Source: Pseudomonadota bacterium (GTDB taxonomy: Bacteria; Pseudomonadota; Alphaproteobacteria; Acetobacterales; Acetobacteraceae). Taken from it: 35,934 nt of DNA. A model generated the notes under the pieces. That model ran no database searches. It worked only from the letters and a program-made list of their open reading frames with translations, and had not been told where the DNA came from. A program made the translations under genes and the position numbers. Below are positions 28,152-35,934 of this stretch, in pieces. Numbering within the stretch: position 1 is the stretch's first letter; each line of letters opens with the position of its first letter. The stretch is taken from the NCBI GenBank assembly GCA_021847995.1, contig JAJZNE010000040.1:1-35934 (forward strand), in the 5' to 3' direction.

Positions 28152-29156
28152 TCATGGTGTTTCCGGTGCGATCACGTTCTGGGGCCGGCCGTGCAGCGCC
28201 GCCGCCATCGTCTCGGCCGATTTGCGGCGGATGTCGTCCCATGCCTGCGGCGAGTGGAACGCGGCGTGCGGCGTCACCAGCAGCCGCCCCGTGAGCCACG
28301 GCTCGCGCGCCCGATAGGCGCGCAGCAGTGCCGGCGCCGGTTCCGGCGGCGGCTCGACCGCCAGCACATCGATGCCGGCGCCGGCGACATGTCCGCTGCG
28401 CAGCGCCTCGCCCAGGGCATCGAGGTCGAGAATGCCCCCGCGCGCCGTATTGACGACCACCGAGTCCCGCGGCAGCAGCGCCAGTTCCCGCGCCCCGATC
28501 AGTCCGCGCGTCTCGGGCGACAGCGGCGCATGGATCGAGAGCACGTCGCTCTGCCGCAGCAGCTCGTCGAGCGAGCGGGCGCGTGACAGGCCGAGCGCGC
28601 GCTCGGTGCCGTTCGGCCGGTAGGGATCGAAGAAGACCACGCGGAAGCCGAAGGCCCTGGCGCGCAGGGCCGCCGCGGTGCCGATGCGGCCCAGGCCGAC
28701 GATGCCGAAGGTCTGAGTGTCCAGCCGGCGCACGAGCGGCGTCGCGATCGGCTCCCACGCCGCGGGCGGGGTGCGGCGCTGCGCCTCGTGATGCAGCAGG
28801 AGGCCGCGGCGCAACGCGAGCGTGAGAGCGATCGCGTGGTCGGCGACCTCCGCGGTGCCATAATCGGGCACGTTGCACACCATGACGCCGCGCCCGGCGG
28901 CGGCCTTGCGGTCGATGCGGTCATATCCGACGCCCATGCGCACGATCACGCGCAGCCGCGGGAAGCGGGCGAGGTCGGCGGCGGAGGCGAACAGCCGGAA
29001 CAGCATCAGCCCGTCCGCCTGCGCGCAATCCTCCGCGGCGAGATCGGCGAGCGAGGCCGGCGCGCGCACCAGCAGCCGCACGTCCGGCCCGAACACGTCG
29101 CGCTCCACCGTATCGTCGGCATAGAGCGATTCGGAGTAGAGAACGGTGGTCATCAT
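28152..29156 (-). CDS. D-isomer-specific 2-hydroxyacid dehydrogenase (CtBP/phosphoglycerate-dehydrogenase-like)
   Basis: A 334-residue NAD-dependent dehydrogenase that interconverts a 2-hydroxyacid and its 2-oxoacid. The Rossmann motif GIVGLGRIGTAAALRARAFG is intact. The catalytic triad is visible: Arg in NTARGGILDLDAL, Glu in the VEPPPEP region, and His in TPHAAFHS. DYGTAEVADHAIALTLALRR is the typical substrate/hinge segment. The best match is the C-terminal-binding-protein-like branch; the exact acid cannot be assigned. GCAGGAG precedes the start at 29156. The gene is divergent from the ThDP enzyme (48-bp spacer), a pairing that suggests linked 2-oxoacid metabolism. Confidence 0.92.
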   Translation of the reverse strand: MMTTVLYSESLYADDTVERDVFGPDVRLLVRAPASLADLAAEDCAQADGLMLFRLFASAADLARFPRLRVIVRMGVGYDRIDRKAAAGRGVMVCNVPDYGTAEVADHAIALTLALRRGLLLHHEAQRRTPPAAWEPIATPLVRRLDTQTFGIVGLGRIGTAAALRARAFGFRVVFFDPYRPNGTERALGLSRARSLDELLRQSDVLSIHAPLSPETRGLIGARELALLPRDSVVVNTARGGILDLDALGEALRSGHVAGAGIDVLAVEPPPEPAPALLRAYRAREPWLTGRLLVTPHAAFHSPQAWDDIRRKSAETMAAALHGRPQNVIAPETP

Positions 29157-29204
29157 GGCTCCTGCGGCTTATGGGCGGGACGGGATCGCGGAAGGGTCGG
29201 AACG

Positions 29205-30740
29205 ATGAACGGTGCGGAGAGTCTGGTGCATACGCTGCTGGGGGCGGGGGTGGATACCTGCTTTGCCAATCCCGGCACGAGCGAGATGCATTTCGTCGCC
29301 GCCCTCGACCGCATTCCGGGGATGCGCTGCGTGCTGGCGCTGTTCGAGGGCGTGGCGAGCGGGGCGGCGGACGGCTATGCGCGCATGGCGGGCAAGCCGG
29401 CGGCGACGCTGCTGCATTGCGGACCCGGCCTCGCCAACGCGCTCGCCAATCTGCACAACGCGCGGCGGGCCAATGTGCCGATGGTCAACTGCGTCGGCGA
29501 TCAGGCGACCTATCATCGCCCGCTCGACGCGCCGCTGACCGCCGATGCCGAGGGATGGGCGCGCGGTGCCTCCGCCTGGGTGCGCACGGCGCGGCATGCG
29601 CGGGAGGTCGGGCGCGATGCCGCGGTCGCGGTGCAGGTGGCCCGCACGGCGCCGGGCCAGATCGCAACGCTCATTCTGCCCTCCGACACCTGCTGGGAGG
29701 CGGGCGGGGAGGTTGCACCCGCGCTGCCGGTGCCGGCTGCACCGGCCGTCGATGCTTTGGCGATCGAACAGGCCCGCCGATTGCTGCGGGGCGGCGAGCG
29801 GGTGCTGCTGCTGCTGGGCGGACCGGCGCTGGCGGCGGCGGCGCTTGCGGATGCGCACCGGATTGCCGCGGCGACCGGGGCGCGGCTGCTGGCGCCGGGG
29901 TCGAATGCGCGGGTCGCGCGCGGACGCGGACGCTATCCGATCGAACGGATTCCCTATCCGGTCGATGCGGCGGTGGCGGCTCTCGCCGGGGTGCGGCACC
30001 TGATCCTGGTGGGGGCGAGGGAGCCGGCGACGTTCTTCGCCTATCCCGGCAAGCCGGGCCGGCCGGCCCCGGCGGATGCGTCCGTGCATGTGCTGGCGCG
30101 GCCTGAGCAGGACGCGGCGGCGGCGCTGGCGGCGCTGGCCGAGGCGCTGGATGCGCCTGCCGTGTCGCCCCCCGTGTCGCCACCGCCGGAGCCGGCACGG
30201 GGCGCGATCGGGCCGGAGGCATTCGCGCATTCGCTGGCAGCCCTGCTGCCCGAGCAGGCGGTGGTGGTCGATGAGAGCATCACCTTCGGCCGCAGCTTCT
30301 TTCCGCTCACCCACGCCGCGGCGCCGCATGACTGGCTGCAACTGTGCGGCGGCGCGATCGGCGAGGGGCTGCCGCTCGCGACCGGTGCCGCGATCGGCGC
30401 GCCGGGCCGGCGCGTCGTTTCGTTGCAGGCCGACGGCTCGGCGCTCTACACCGTGCAGGCGCTGTGGACGCAGGCGCGGGAGCGGCTGGATGTCACCACC
30501 GTGCTGTTCGACAACCGCCGCTACGCCATTCTGCAGCACGAACTCGCCGCGGTCGGGGCCAATCCCGGCCGCACCGCGCTCGATATGCTCGATCTCGGCA
30601 ATCCGGATATCGATTGGCTGCGCATCGCCGAAGGCTTCGGCGTCGCGGCGGCGCGGGCGACGACGATGGAGCAGTTCAACGACCTGTTCGCGCAGTCCTG
30701 CCTCCGCCCCGGCCCGTTCCTGATCGCGCTGGCGACATGA
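29205..30740 (+). CDS. ThDP-dependent acetolactate-synthase-like enzyme
   Basis: A 511-residue enzyme of the acetolactate synthase/benzoylformate decarboxylase fold, acting on a 2-oxoacid. The N-terminal pyrimidine domain has NPGTSEMHFVAALD and the cofactor-activating E48 in LFEGVASGAADGYARM. The C-terminal pyrophosphate domain has GGAIGEGLPLATGAAIG and the metal motif as QADGS (A409-D410-G411) followed by FDNRRYAIL, where most relatives have GDGS and NN. From memory, QADGS is normal for this uncharacterised subfamily. No regulatory small subunit is nearby, so a dedicated branched-chain role is doubtful. The ATG at 29205 follows GAAGGG; the longer frame upstream is antisense to the neighbouring dehydrogenase. 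Its stop overlaps the next ATG (ATGA). Confidence 0.9.
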   Translation: MNGAESLVHTLLGAGVDTCFANPGTSEMHFVAALDRIPGMRCVLALFEGVASGAADGYARMAGKPAATLLHCGPGLANALANLHNARRANVPMVNCVGDQATYHRPLDAPLTADAEGWARGASAWVRTARHAREVGRDAAVAVQVARTAPGQIATLILPSDTCWEAGGEVAPALPVPAAPAVDALAIEQARRLLRGGERVLLLLGGPALAAAALADAHRIAAATGARLLAPGSNARVARGRGRYPIERIPYPVDAAVAALAGVRHLILVGAREPATFFAYPGKPGRPAPADASVHVLARPEQDAAAALAALAEALDAPAVSPPVSPPPEPARGAIGPEAFAHSLAALLPEQAVVVDESITFGRSFFPLTHAAAPHDWLQLCGGAIGEGLPLATGAAIGAPGRRVVSLQADGSALYTVQALWTQARERLDVTTVLFDNRRYAILQHELAAVGANPGRTALDMLDLGNPDIDWLRIAEGFGVAAARATTMEQFNDLFAQSCLRPGPFLIALAT

Positions 30741-31402
30741 GCGGCGTCAGCGAAGACGAGATCGAACGGCTCGCCAACCGCCTCGCCATGCTCGTCTCGG
30801 ACGGCGGGGAGGCGGACAATGCCGGGCGCGCGGTGGGGGCGCTGGCGCGGCGGCTGGGCCTGAGCGGGGGACAGCTCAAGGCGATCTTCATGGCCGGCGC
30901 CGACTCGGCGGCGGCGCAGACCGCGCGGGTGCGGCGGCTGGAACGCGAAATCGCGCGGCTGCGCGAGCGGCTGGAAACGGCGGAGGCCGAAGCGGCCACG
31001 CTGCGGCAGGAGCGCGACGGGCTGCGCCGCGAGGGGGCGGCGCTGCAGGCGGCGCTGGACGCGCAGCGCCGGACCCGACAGCTGCGCCGCCTTGCCGTCG
31101 GGACGATCCTGGGGCTGGCGGTGGCGGCGGCGGCGCTGGTGGCCTACGGGCCGAAACTGCGCATCGGCGATGAGCCGGTGCCGGCATCCGGCGGCCCGGT
31201 CTATCACACCGCGACGGTGCACGACCGCCCCGCCGCCCTGCGCCGGGACCCGGAAGCCGGAGCGCCGGTGCTGGCGATGCTGCCGCCTGGAACGCAGCTT
31301 GCCGTGCGCCGGCTGGTGTGGCGCAATCTGACGCAATGGGTCGAAGTGGTGCAAGGCGACGCCAGCGGATACGTGCTGAGCACCGAGGTCGATCTGTCCT
31401 GA
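30737..31402 (+). CDS. Coiled-coil, single-TM protein with C-terminal SH3-like domain
   Basis: 221 residues. Residues about 1-57 form a helical head (LANRLAMLVSDGGEADNAGRAVGALARRLG) loosely resembling DUF2786. Residues 60-115 are a coiled coil rich in Glu/Arg, 119-137 a membrane helix, and about 150-221 an SH3b-like domain (VHDRPAALRRDPEAGAPVLAMLPPGT and WVEVVQGDASGYVLS), probably periplasmic. SH3b domains often bind peptidoglycan or peptides. Nothing ties it to the ThDP enzyme except translational coupling through the ATGA at 30737. It is the last gene before the ribosomal operon. Confidence 0.75.
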   Translation: MSGVSEDEIERLANRLAMLVSDGGEADNAGRAVGALARRLGLSGGQLKAIFMAGADSAAAQTARVRRLEREIARLRERLETAEAEAATLRQERDGLRREGAALQAALDAQRRTRQLRRLAVGTILGLAVAAAALVAYGPKLRIGDEPVPASGGPVYHTATVHDRPAALRRDPEAGAPVLAMLPPGTQLAVRRLVWRNLTQWVEVVQGDASGYVLSTEVDLS

Positions 31403-31416
31403 CCGGAAATCGCCCC

Positions 31417-31445
31417 TGGACAAGCGGCGCGCCCGGCGCTAGAGG
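31417..31445 (+). promoter_or_regulatory. Candidate promoter of the rplK-rpoB operon
   Basis: TGGACA (31417-31422), 17 bp, then TAGAGG (31440-31445). The -35 matches consensus at five of six positions and the -10 at three. It would give a leader of about 85 bases, which includes an imperfect hairpin (gaccgtgggccgcac ... gtgcgggccggtc, 31471-31502) ahead of rplK that may take part in L1 feedback control. Confidence 0.4.
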
Positions 31446-31538
31446 CGCGCCTTCATCTTGGAACGCGGGAGACCGTGGGCCGCACCCCTGTGCGGGCCGG
31501 TCGCATGCACCGCGGTCCCGTGTGCTAAGGAGCCTGGG

Positions 31539-31973
31539 ATGGCGAAGAAGATCGTCGGCTATATCAAGCTGCAAATCCCCGCCGGCAAGGCCAATCCGTC
31601 GCCGCCGGTCGGCCCGGCGCTTGGCCAGCGCGGCTTGAACATCATGGCCTTCGTCAAGGAATTCAACGCCGTCACGGCGCAGATGGAACCCGGCATGCCG
31701 GTGCCGGTGGTGATCACCGCGTTCGCCGACCGCACCTTCAGCTTCATCACCAAAACTCCGCCCAACAGCTACTATCTCAAGAAGGCCGCCGGGATCGAAG
31801 GCGGTGCCACGGCGCCCGGCAAGGGGGCGACGGTCGGGCGCGTGACGATGAGCCAGCTGCGCGAGATTGCGGCCCAGAAGATGAAGGACATGAACGCCAA
31901 CGATGTCGAGGGGGCGGTGCGCATGCTCGCCGGGTCCGCCCGCTCGATGGGTCTTTCGGTGGTGGAGGGCTGA
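31539..31973 (+). CDS. rplK: 50S ribosomal protein L11
   Basis: L11 builds the GTPase-associated stalk base of the large subunit and contacts elongation factors and RelA. The 144-residue protein is full length: [29 protein letters not shown] is the N-terminal (thiostrepton-region) domain, and the C-terminal rRNA-binding domain ends in [11 protein letters not shown]. The ATG at 31539 follows TAAGGAG. It is the first gene of the ribosomal operon here; nusG and secE, its usual upstream neighbours, are not present in the preceding sequence. Confidence 0.98.
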   Translation: MAKKIVGYIKLQIPAGKANPSPPVGPALGQRGLNIMAFVKEFNAVTAQMEPGMPVPVVITAFADRTFSFITKTPPNSYYLKKAAGIEGGATAPGKGATVGRVTMSQLREIAAQKMKDMNANDVEGAVRMLAGSARSMGLSVVEG

Positions 31974-31976
31974 GCG

Positions 31977-32669
31977 ATGGCGCAGGGCAAGCGGCTTGCC
32001 GCCGCCGCGAAGCAGATCGACCGCAGCCGGTCCTATCCGCTGGCCGATGCGATCGCCCTGGTCAAGGCGAATGCGCGGGCGAAGTTCGACGAGACGGTCG
32101 AGATGGCGATGAATCTGGGGATCGATCCACGCCATGCCGACCAGATGGTGCGCGGCCTGGTCAGCCTGCCCAACGGCACCGGCAAGACGCTGCGCATTGC
32201 CGTTTTCGCCCGCGGCGCCAAGGCCGAGGAGGCGCAGGCCGCCGGCGCCGATGTCGTGGGGGCGGAGGATCTGGCGGAAAAGGTGCAGGCGGGGGAGATC
32301 AATTTCGACCGCTGCATCGCCACGCCCGACATGATGGCGCTGGTCGGGCGGCTCGGCAAAATCCTCGGCCCGCGCGGGCTGATGCCCAATCCGCGGCTCG
32401 GCACGGTGACGATGGATCTGCGCGGCGCGATCACAGCGGCCAAGGCAGGACAGGTGGAATTCCGCGCCGAGAAGGCGGGCATCGTCCATGCCGGCATCGG
32501 CAAGGCGAGCTTCCCGGCCGACAAGCTGCTGGAAAACGCCCGTGCCTTCGCCGATGCCATCGTGAAGGCGAAACCGGCCGGCGCGAAAGGAACCTATGTG
32601 CAGAAGGCGGCGGTGAGTTCGACCATGGGCCCTGGCGTCCGGGTCGATGTGACGAGCCTGACCGCCTGA
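31977..32669 (+). CDS. rplA: 50S ribosomal protein L1
   Basis: L1 forms the mobile stalk near the E site and represses its own operon by binding leader mRNA. The 230-residue protein is complete, with [58 protein letters not shown] and the terminal [11 protein letters not shown]. It starts 3 bp after the rplK stop; the ribosome binding site GGAGGG lies inside the end of rplK, so translation is coupled. A hairpin-rich 334-bp leader for rplJ follows. Confidence 0.98.
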   Translation: MAQGKRLAAAAKQIDRSRSYPLADAIALVKANARAKFDETVEMAMNLGIDPRHADQMVRGLVSLPNGTGKTLRIAVFARGAKAEEAQAAGADVVGAEDLAEKVQAGEINFDRCIATPDMMALVGRLGKILGPRGLMPNPRLGTVTMDLRGAITAAKAGQVEFRAEKAGIVHAGIGKASFPADKLLENARAFADAIVKAKPAGAKGTYVQKAAVSSTMGPGVRVDVTSLTA

Positions 32670-33003
32670 GCGAACACGATACGCCCCGCGTCCCGTCAGG
32701 GACGCGGCGGCGGGCAGGGGGCCGGAAGGCCCCCGCACCTGTCCGAGACCGCACGTCATCCCGTTCGTTCGGCGAACGGGGCGCCAAGGGGCCAGCGGCC
32801 CGCGCGCGGGAGATGGGGAAGCCCGGGTTGATCGGTCCCGCTCCGGGTCCGATGCCTCGGCTCGTCCGGCTGGCGGGGCTGCTCCCGCTCTCGCGACAGG
32901 CAAACCGGGCCGCGGCGCACCCGTGCAGGGTGGGACGCGACCCCGAGGGCAACCCGGCCGAAGGCGGCGGCGCCGCATCCGGCCATGTCGAGGGAGACGG
33001 GAC
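32670..33003 (+). promoter_or_regulatory. rplJ leader with three strong hairpins (L10/L12 autoregulatory region)
   Basis: The 334-bp spacer between rplA and rplJ is folded rather than coding. Perfect stems: 32686-32707 (9 bp, ccgcgtccc/gggacgcgg, loop gtca); 32717-32734 (7 bp, gggggcc/ggccccc, GGAA tetraloop); 32760-32780 (8 bp, cccgttcg/cgaacggg). A further structured block (32920-32970) precedes the start. In other bacteria the L10(L12)4 complex binds this leader to control rplJL translation. A 94-residue frame through here (32813-33097) has no family features and is rejected. Confidence 0.7.
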
Positions 33004-33543
33004 TTGGACCGTACGGAGAAGCGGGAGTTCGTTGCCTCCCTTGCGTCCGTGCTGGCGGATACGTCGATCGTGGTGGTCACGCAGAATGCGGGGCTGACCG
33101 TCGCGGAAGTGACGGAGCTGCGCCGGCGCATGCGGGCGGCGGGGGCGACCTTCAAGGTCGCCAAGAACCGGCTGGCCGCGCGCGCCCTGGACGGCACGCG
33201 CTTCGAGGGCATCGCGCCGCTGCTGAAGGGACCGACCGCCCTGGCCTGGGCGGCGGACCCGGTGGCGGTGGCGAAGACGGCCGTCGAGTTCGCCAGGACA
33301 AACGAGAAGTTCACCGTGCTGGGCGGCGCCATCGGCGGCCAGACGCTGGATGCGGCGGGGGTGAAGGCGCTCTCGGAACTGCCGTCGCTGGAGGCGCTGC
33401 GGGCGCGGCTCGTGGGCCTGCTGATGGCGCCGGCGACGCGCATCGCCGGGGTGTTGCAGGCCCCGGGCGGCCAGCTCGCGCGGGTGCTGGCAGCCTTCGC
33501 CCGCAGGGACGCGGCTGCGGCGGAGGACGCCGCGGCGGCCTGA
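33004..33543 (+). CDS. rplJ: 50S ribosomal protein L10
   Basis: L10 anchors the L7/L12 stalk dimers on the ribosome. The 179-residue protein begins DRTEKREFVASLASVLADTS, the normal alphaproteobacterial N-terminus, followed by TELRRRMRAAGATFKVAKNRL and a C-terminal L12-binding helix ending in Ala/Asp repeats. A TTG at 33004 is the start: AGGGAG sits 7 bases ahead and the sequence from here aligns with other L10 proteins, while the longer frame upstream is Arg-rich leader. The rare start codon may help keep L10 synthesis under feedback control. Confidence 0.95.
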   Translation: MDRTEKREFVASLASVLADTSIVVVTQNAGLTVAEVTELRRRMRAAGATFKVAKNRLAARALDGTRFEGIAPLLKGPTALAWAADPVAVAKTAVEFARTNEKFTVLGGAIGGQTLDAAGVKALSELPSLEALRARLVGLLMAPATRIAGVLQAPGGQLARVLAAFARRDAAAAEDAAAA

Positions 33544-33571
33544 CCGGCGCTGCGGGGCGAAAAATGATGAC

Positions 33572-33591
33572 AGGCCCGCATGAGCGGGCTT
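33572..33591 (+). terminator. Attenuator-like hairpin between rplJ and rplL
   Basis: gcccgc-atga-gcgggc (33574-33589) with flanking a-u and g-u pairs extends to 33572-33591. A short T pair follows, but no long U-run, so partial attenuation or a processing site is more likely than full termination. Confidence 0.4.
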
Positions 33592-33630
33592 GCAAGCAAC
33601 CAATCCGGGACTAAGATAGGGGTACCGATC

Positions 33631-34011
33631 ATGGCCGATTTGCAGAAGCTTGTTGACGAGCTGTCCAGCCTGAGTGTGCTGGAAGCCGCCGAACTTTCGA
33701 AGCTGCTCGAAGACAAGTGGGGCGTGTCCGCCGCCGCGCCGGTGGCGGTTGCGGCCGCGCCTGCCGCGGCCGCTGCCGCCGCGGCACCGGTCGAGGAGCA
33801 GACCGAGTTTACCGTCATTCTGGCCAAGGCCGGTGACAAGAAGATCAACGTCATCAAGGAGATTCGCACCATCACCGGCCTTGGCCTGAAGGAGGCCAAG
33901 GATCTGGTCGAGGGTGCGCCGAAGACGGTGAAGGAAGCCGTCAGCAAGGATGAGGCGGCGAAGATCAAGAAGGTGCTGGAGGAGCAGGGTGCCAGCGTCG
34001 AGGTGAAATAA
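33631..34011 (+). CDS. rplL: 50S ribosomal protein L7/L12
   Basis: L7/L12 is the multi-copy stalk protein that recruits and activates translation GTPases. The 126-residue protein is complete: N-terminal dimerisation domain ([20 protein letters not shown]), an Ala/Pro hinge ([17 protein letters not shown]), and the C-terminal factor-binding domain ([36 protein letters not shown]). The ATG at 33631 is preferred over the frame start at 33580 because homologues begin MADLQ and AGGGG lies upstream. Confidence 0.98.
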   Translation: MADLQKLVDELSSLSVLEAAELSKLLEDKWGVSAAAPVAVAAAPAAAAAAAAPVEEQTEFTVILAKAGDKKINVIKEIRTITGLGLKEAKDLVEGAPKTVKEAVSKDEAAKIKKVLEEQGASVEVK

Positions 34012-34070
34012 CTGGCAACGAGAGACAGATTGACGATCGCGGCCTCGCAGGGGCCGCAGCCAGGAGTGAA

Positions 34071-34101
34071 GCGGGCGGAAACCCGGGTGGTTTCCGCTCG
34101 C
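34071..34101 (+). terminator. Strong hairpin between rplL and rpoB
   Basis: A 13-bp stem with one G-U pair (gcgggcggaaacc at 34071-34083, ggtttccgctcgc at 34089-34101) and a 5-nt loop lies in the 245-bp rplL-rpoB spacer. No T-run follows. E. coli has an attenuator and an RNase III site at the same place, and this hairpin probably has a similar role in lowering rpoBC relative to rplL. The rest of the spacer shows a smaller gcgcg/cgcgc stem and nothing else. Confidence 0.55.
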
Positions 34102-34256
34102 GAGGCTGTTGACGCGCGGGTTTCGCGCGCTGAACGACAGGGCGAAGCGGTTGGGGTGCGCGGTTCCGGCGGGGGGTGCGGGGCCGCGGCGGGCCGTTTC
34201 GTGACGAGAGAGTGGCGATCCCCCCACGTCCGTCATCACGGGGCAGCAGGACAGGC

Positions 34257-35934
<1,678 letters not shown>

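Noticed and set aside
30423-30440. QADGS instead of GDGS in the ThDP enzyme as an inactivating mutation
   Set aside because: The Asp and the rest of the motif are kept, and from memory the variant is usual in this subfamily, so loss of function is not supported.
32813-33097. 94-residue plus-strand frame in the rplJ leader
   Set aside because: Overlaps hairpins and the L10 start, has no ribosome binding site of note and no family features.
30888-33968. 1026-residue open frame on the minus strand
   Set aside because: Antisense to rplK, rplA, rplJ and rplL, which are certain genes; the product is low-complexity without motifs.

Overview
The window is GC-rich (roughly 70%), gene-dense bacterial chromosome. 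Dense ATGA overlaps, GTG and TTG starts, an rpoB of alphaproteobacterial type ([10 protein letters not shown] at the rifampicin region), a TPP-riboswitch thiC and a galactose/arabinose 1-dehydrogenase-type oxidoreductase suggest an alphaproteobacterium. Acetobacteraceae/Rhodospirillales is most likely, but this is inference from gene content. No rRNA, tRNA, CRISPR array, phage or insertion sequence was seen.

Layout. Bases 1-2584: the C-terminal end of smc, then bifunctional hldE for ADP-heptose (LPS core). 2565-3458 (minus): an unusual single protein joining an XRE helix-turn-helix to a Uma2 nuclease domain. 3641-7529: promoter, TPP riboswitch, thiC, a SirB1-like transglutaminase-fold protein and gshB. 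7542-8093 (minus): a secreted PEBP/YbhB protein. 8223-12164: a sugar ABC importer (binding protein and two permeases, no ATPase) followed by an aldose 1-dehydrogenase-type oxidoreductase; together they suggest uptake and direct oxidation of a pentose or hexose.

12179-28126 is mostly a cell-surface polysaccharide locus built on Wzx/Wzy logic. It holds an export lipoprotein (Wza/GumB type), an outer-membrane beta-barrel, a lone receiver domain, a Gly/Tyr-rich lipoprotein, a GT-C-like membrane protein, two membrane acyltransferases, a flippase, the initiating sugar-phosphate transferase (GumD/WcaJ type), a Wzc/GumC-like chain-length protein and tyrosine autokinase, a small membrane protein, an O-antigen ligase/polymerase-type protein, a GT2 glycosyltransferase and a small secreted protein. 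The kinase P-loop has Gly replaced by Ala although its Tyr-rich tail is kept. Few cytoplasmic glycosyltransferases are present, so others probably lie elsewhere.

28152-31402: a 2-hydroxyacid dehydrogenase divergent from a ThDP-dependent acetolactate-synthase-like enzyme, which is translationally coupled to a coiled-coil/TM/SH3-like protein. 31417-35934: a ribosomal protein operon, rplK-rplA-(hairpin-rich leader)-rplJ-rplL-rpoB. secE-nusG is not directly upstream, and rpoB runs off the end of the window.

The points most worth a second look are the XRE-Uma2 fusion, the altered P-loop of the polysaccharide kinase, the low-GC 549-bp gap before the initiating transferase, and repeated tail-to-tail gene overlaps. 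I found no clear evidence of a wholly new multi-gene system.
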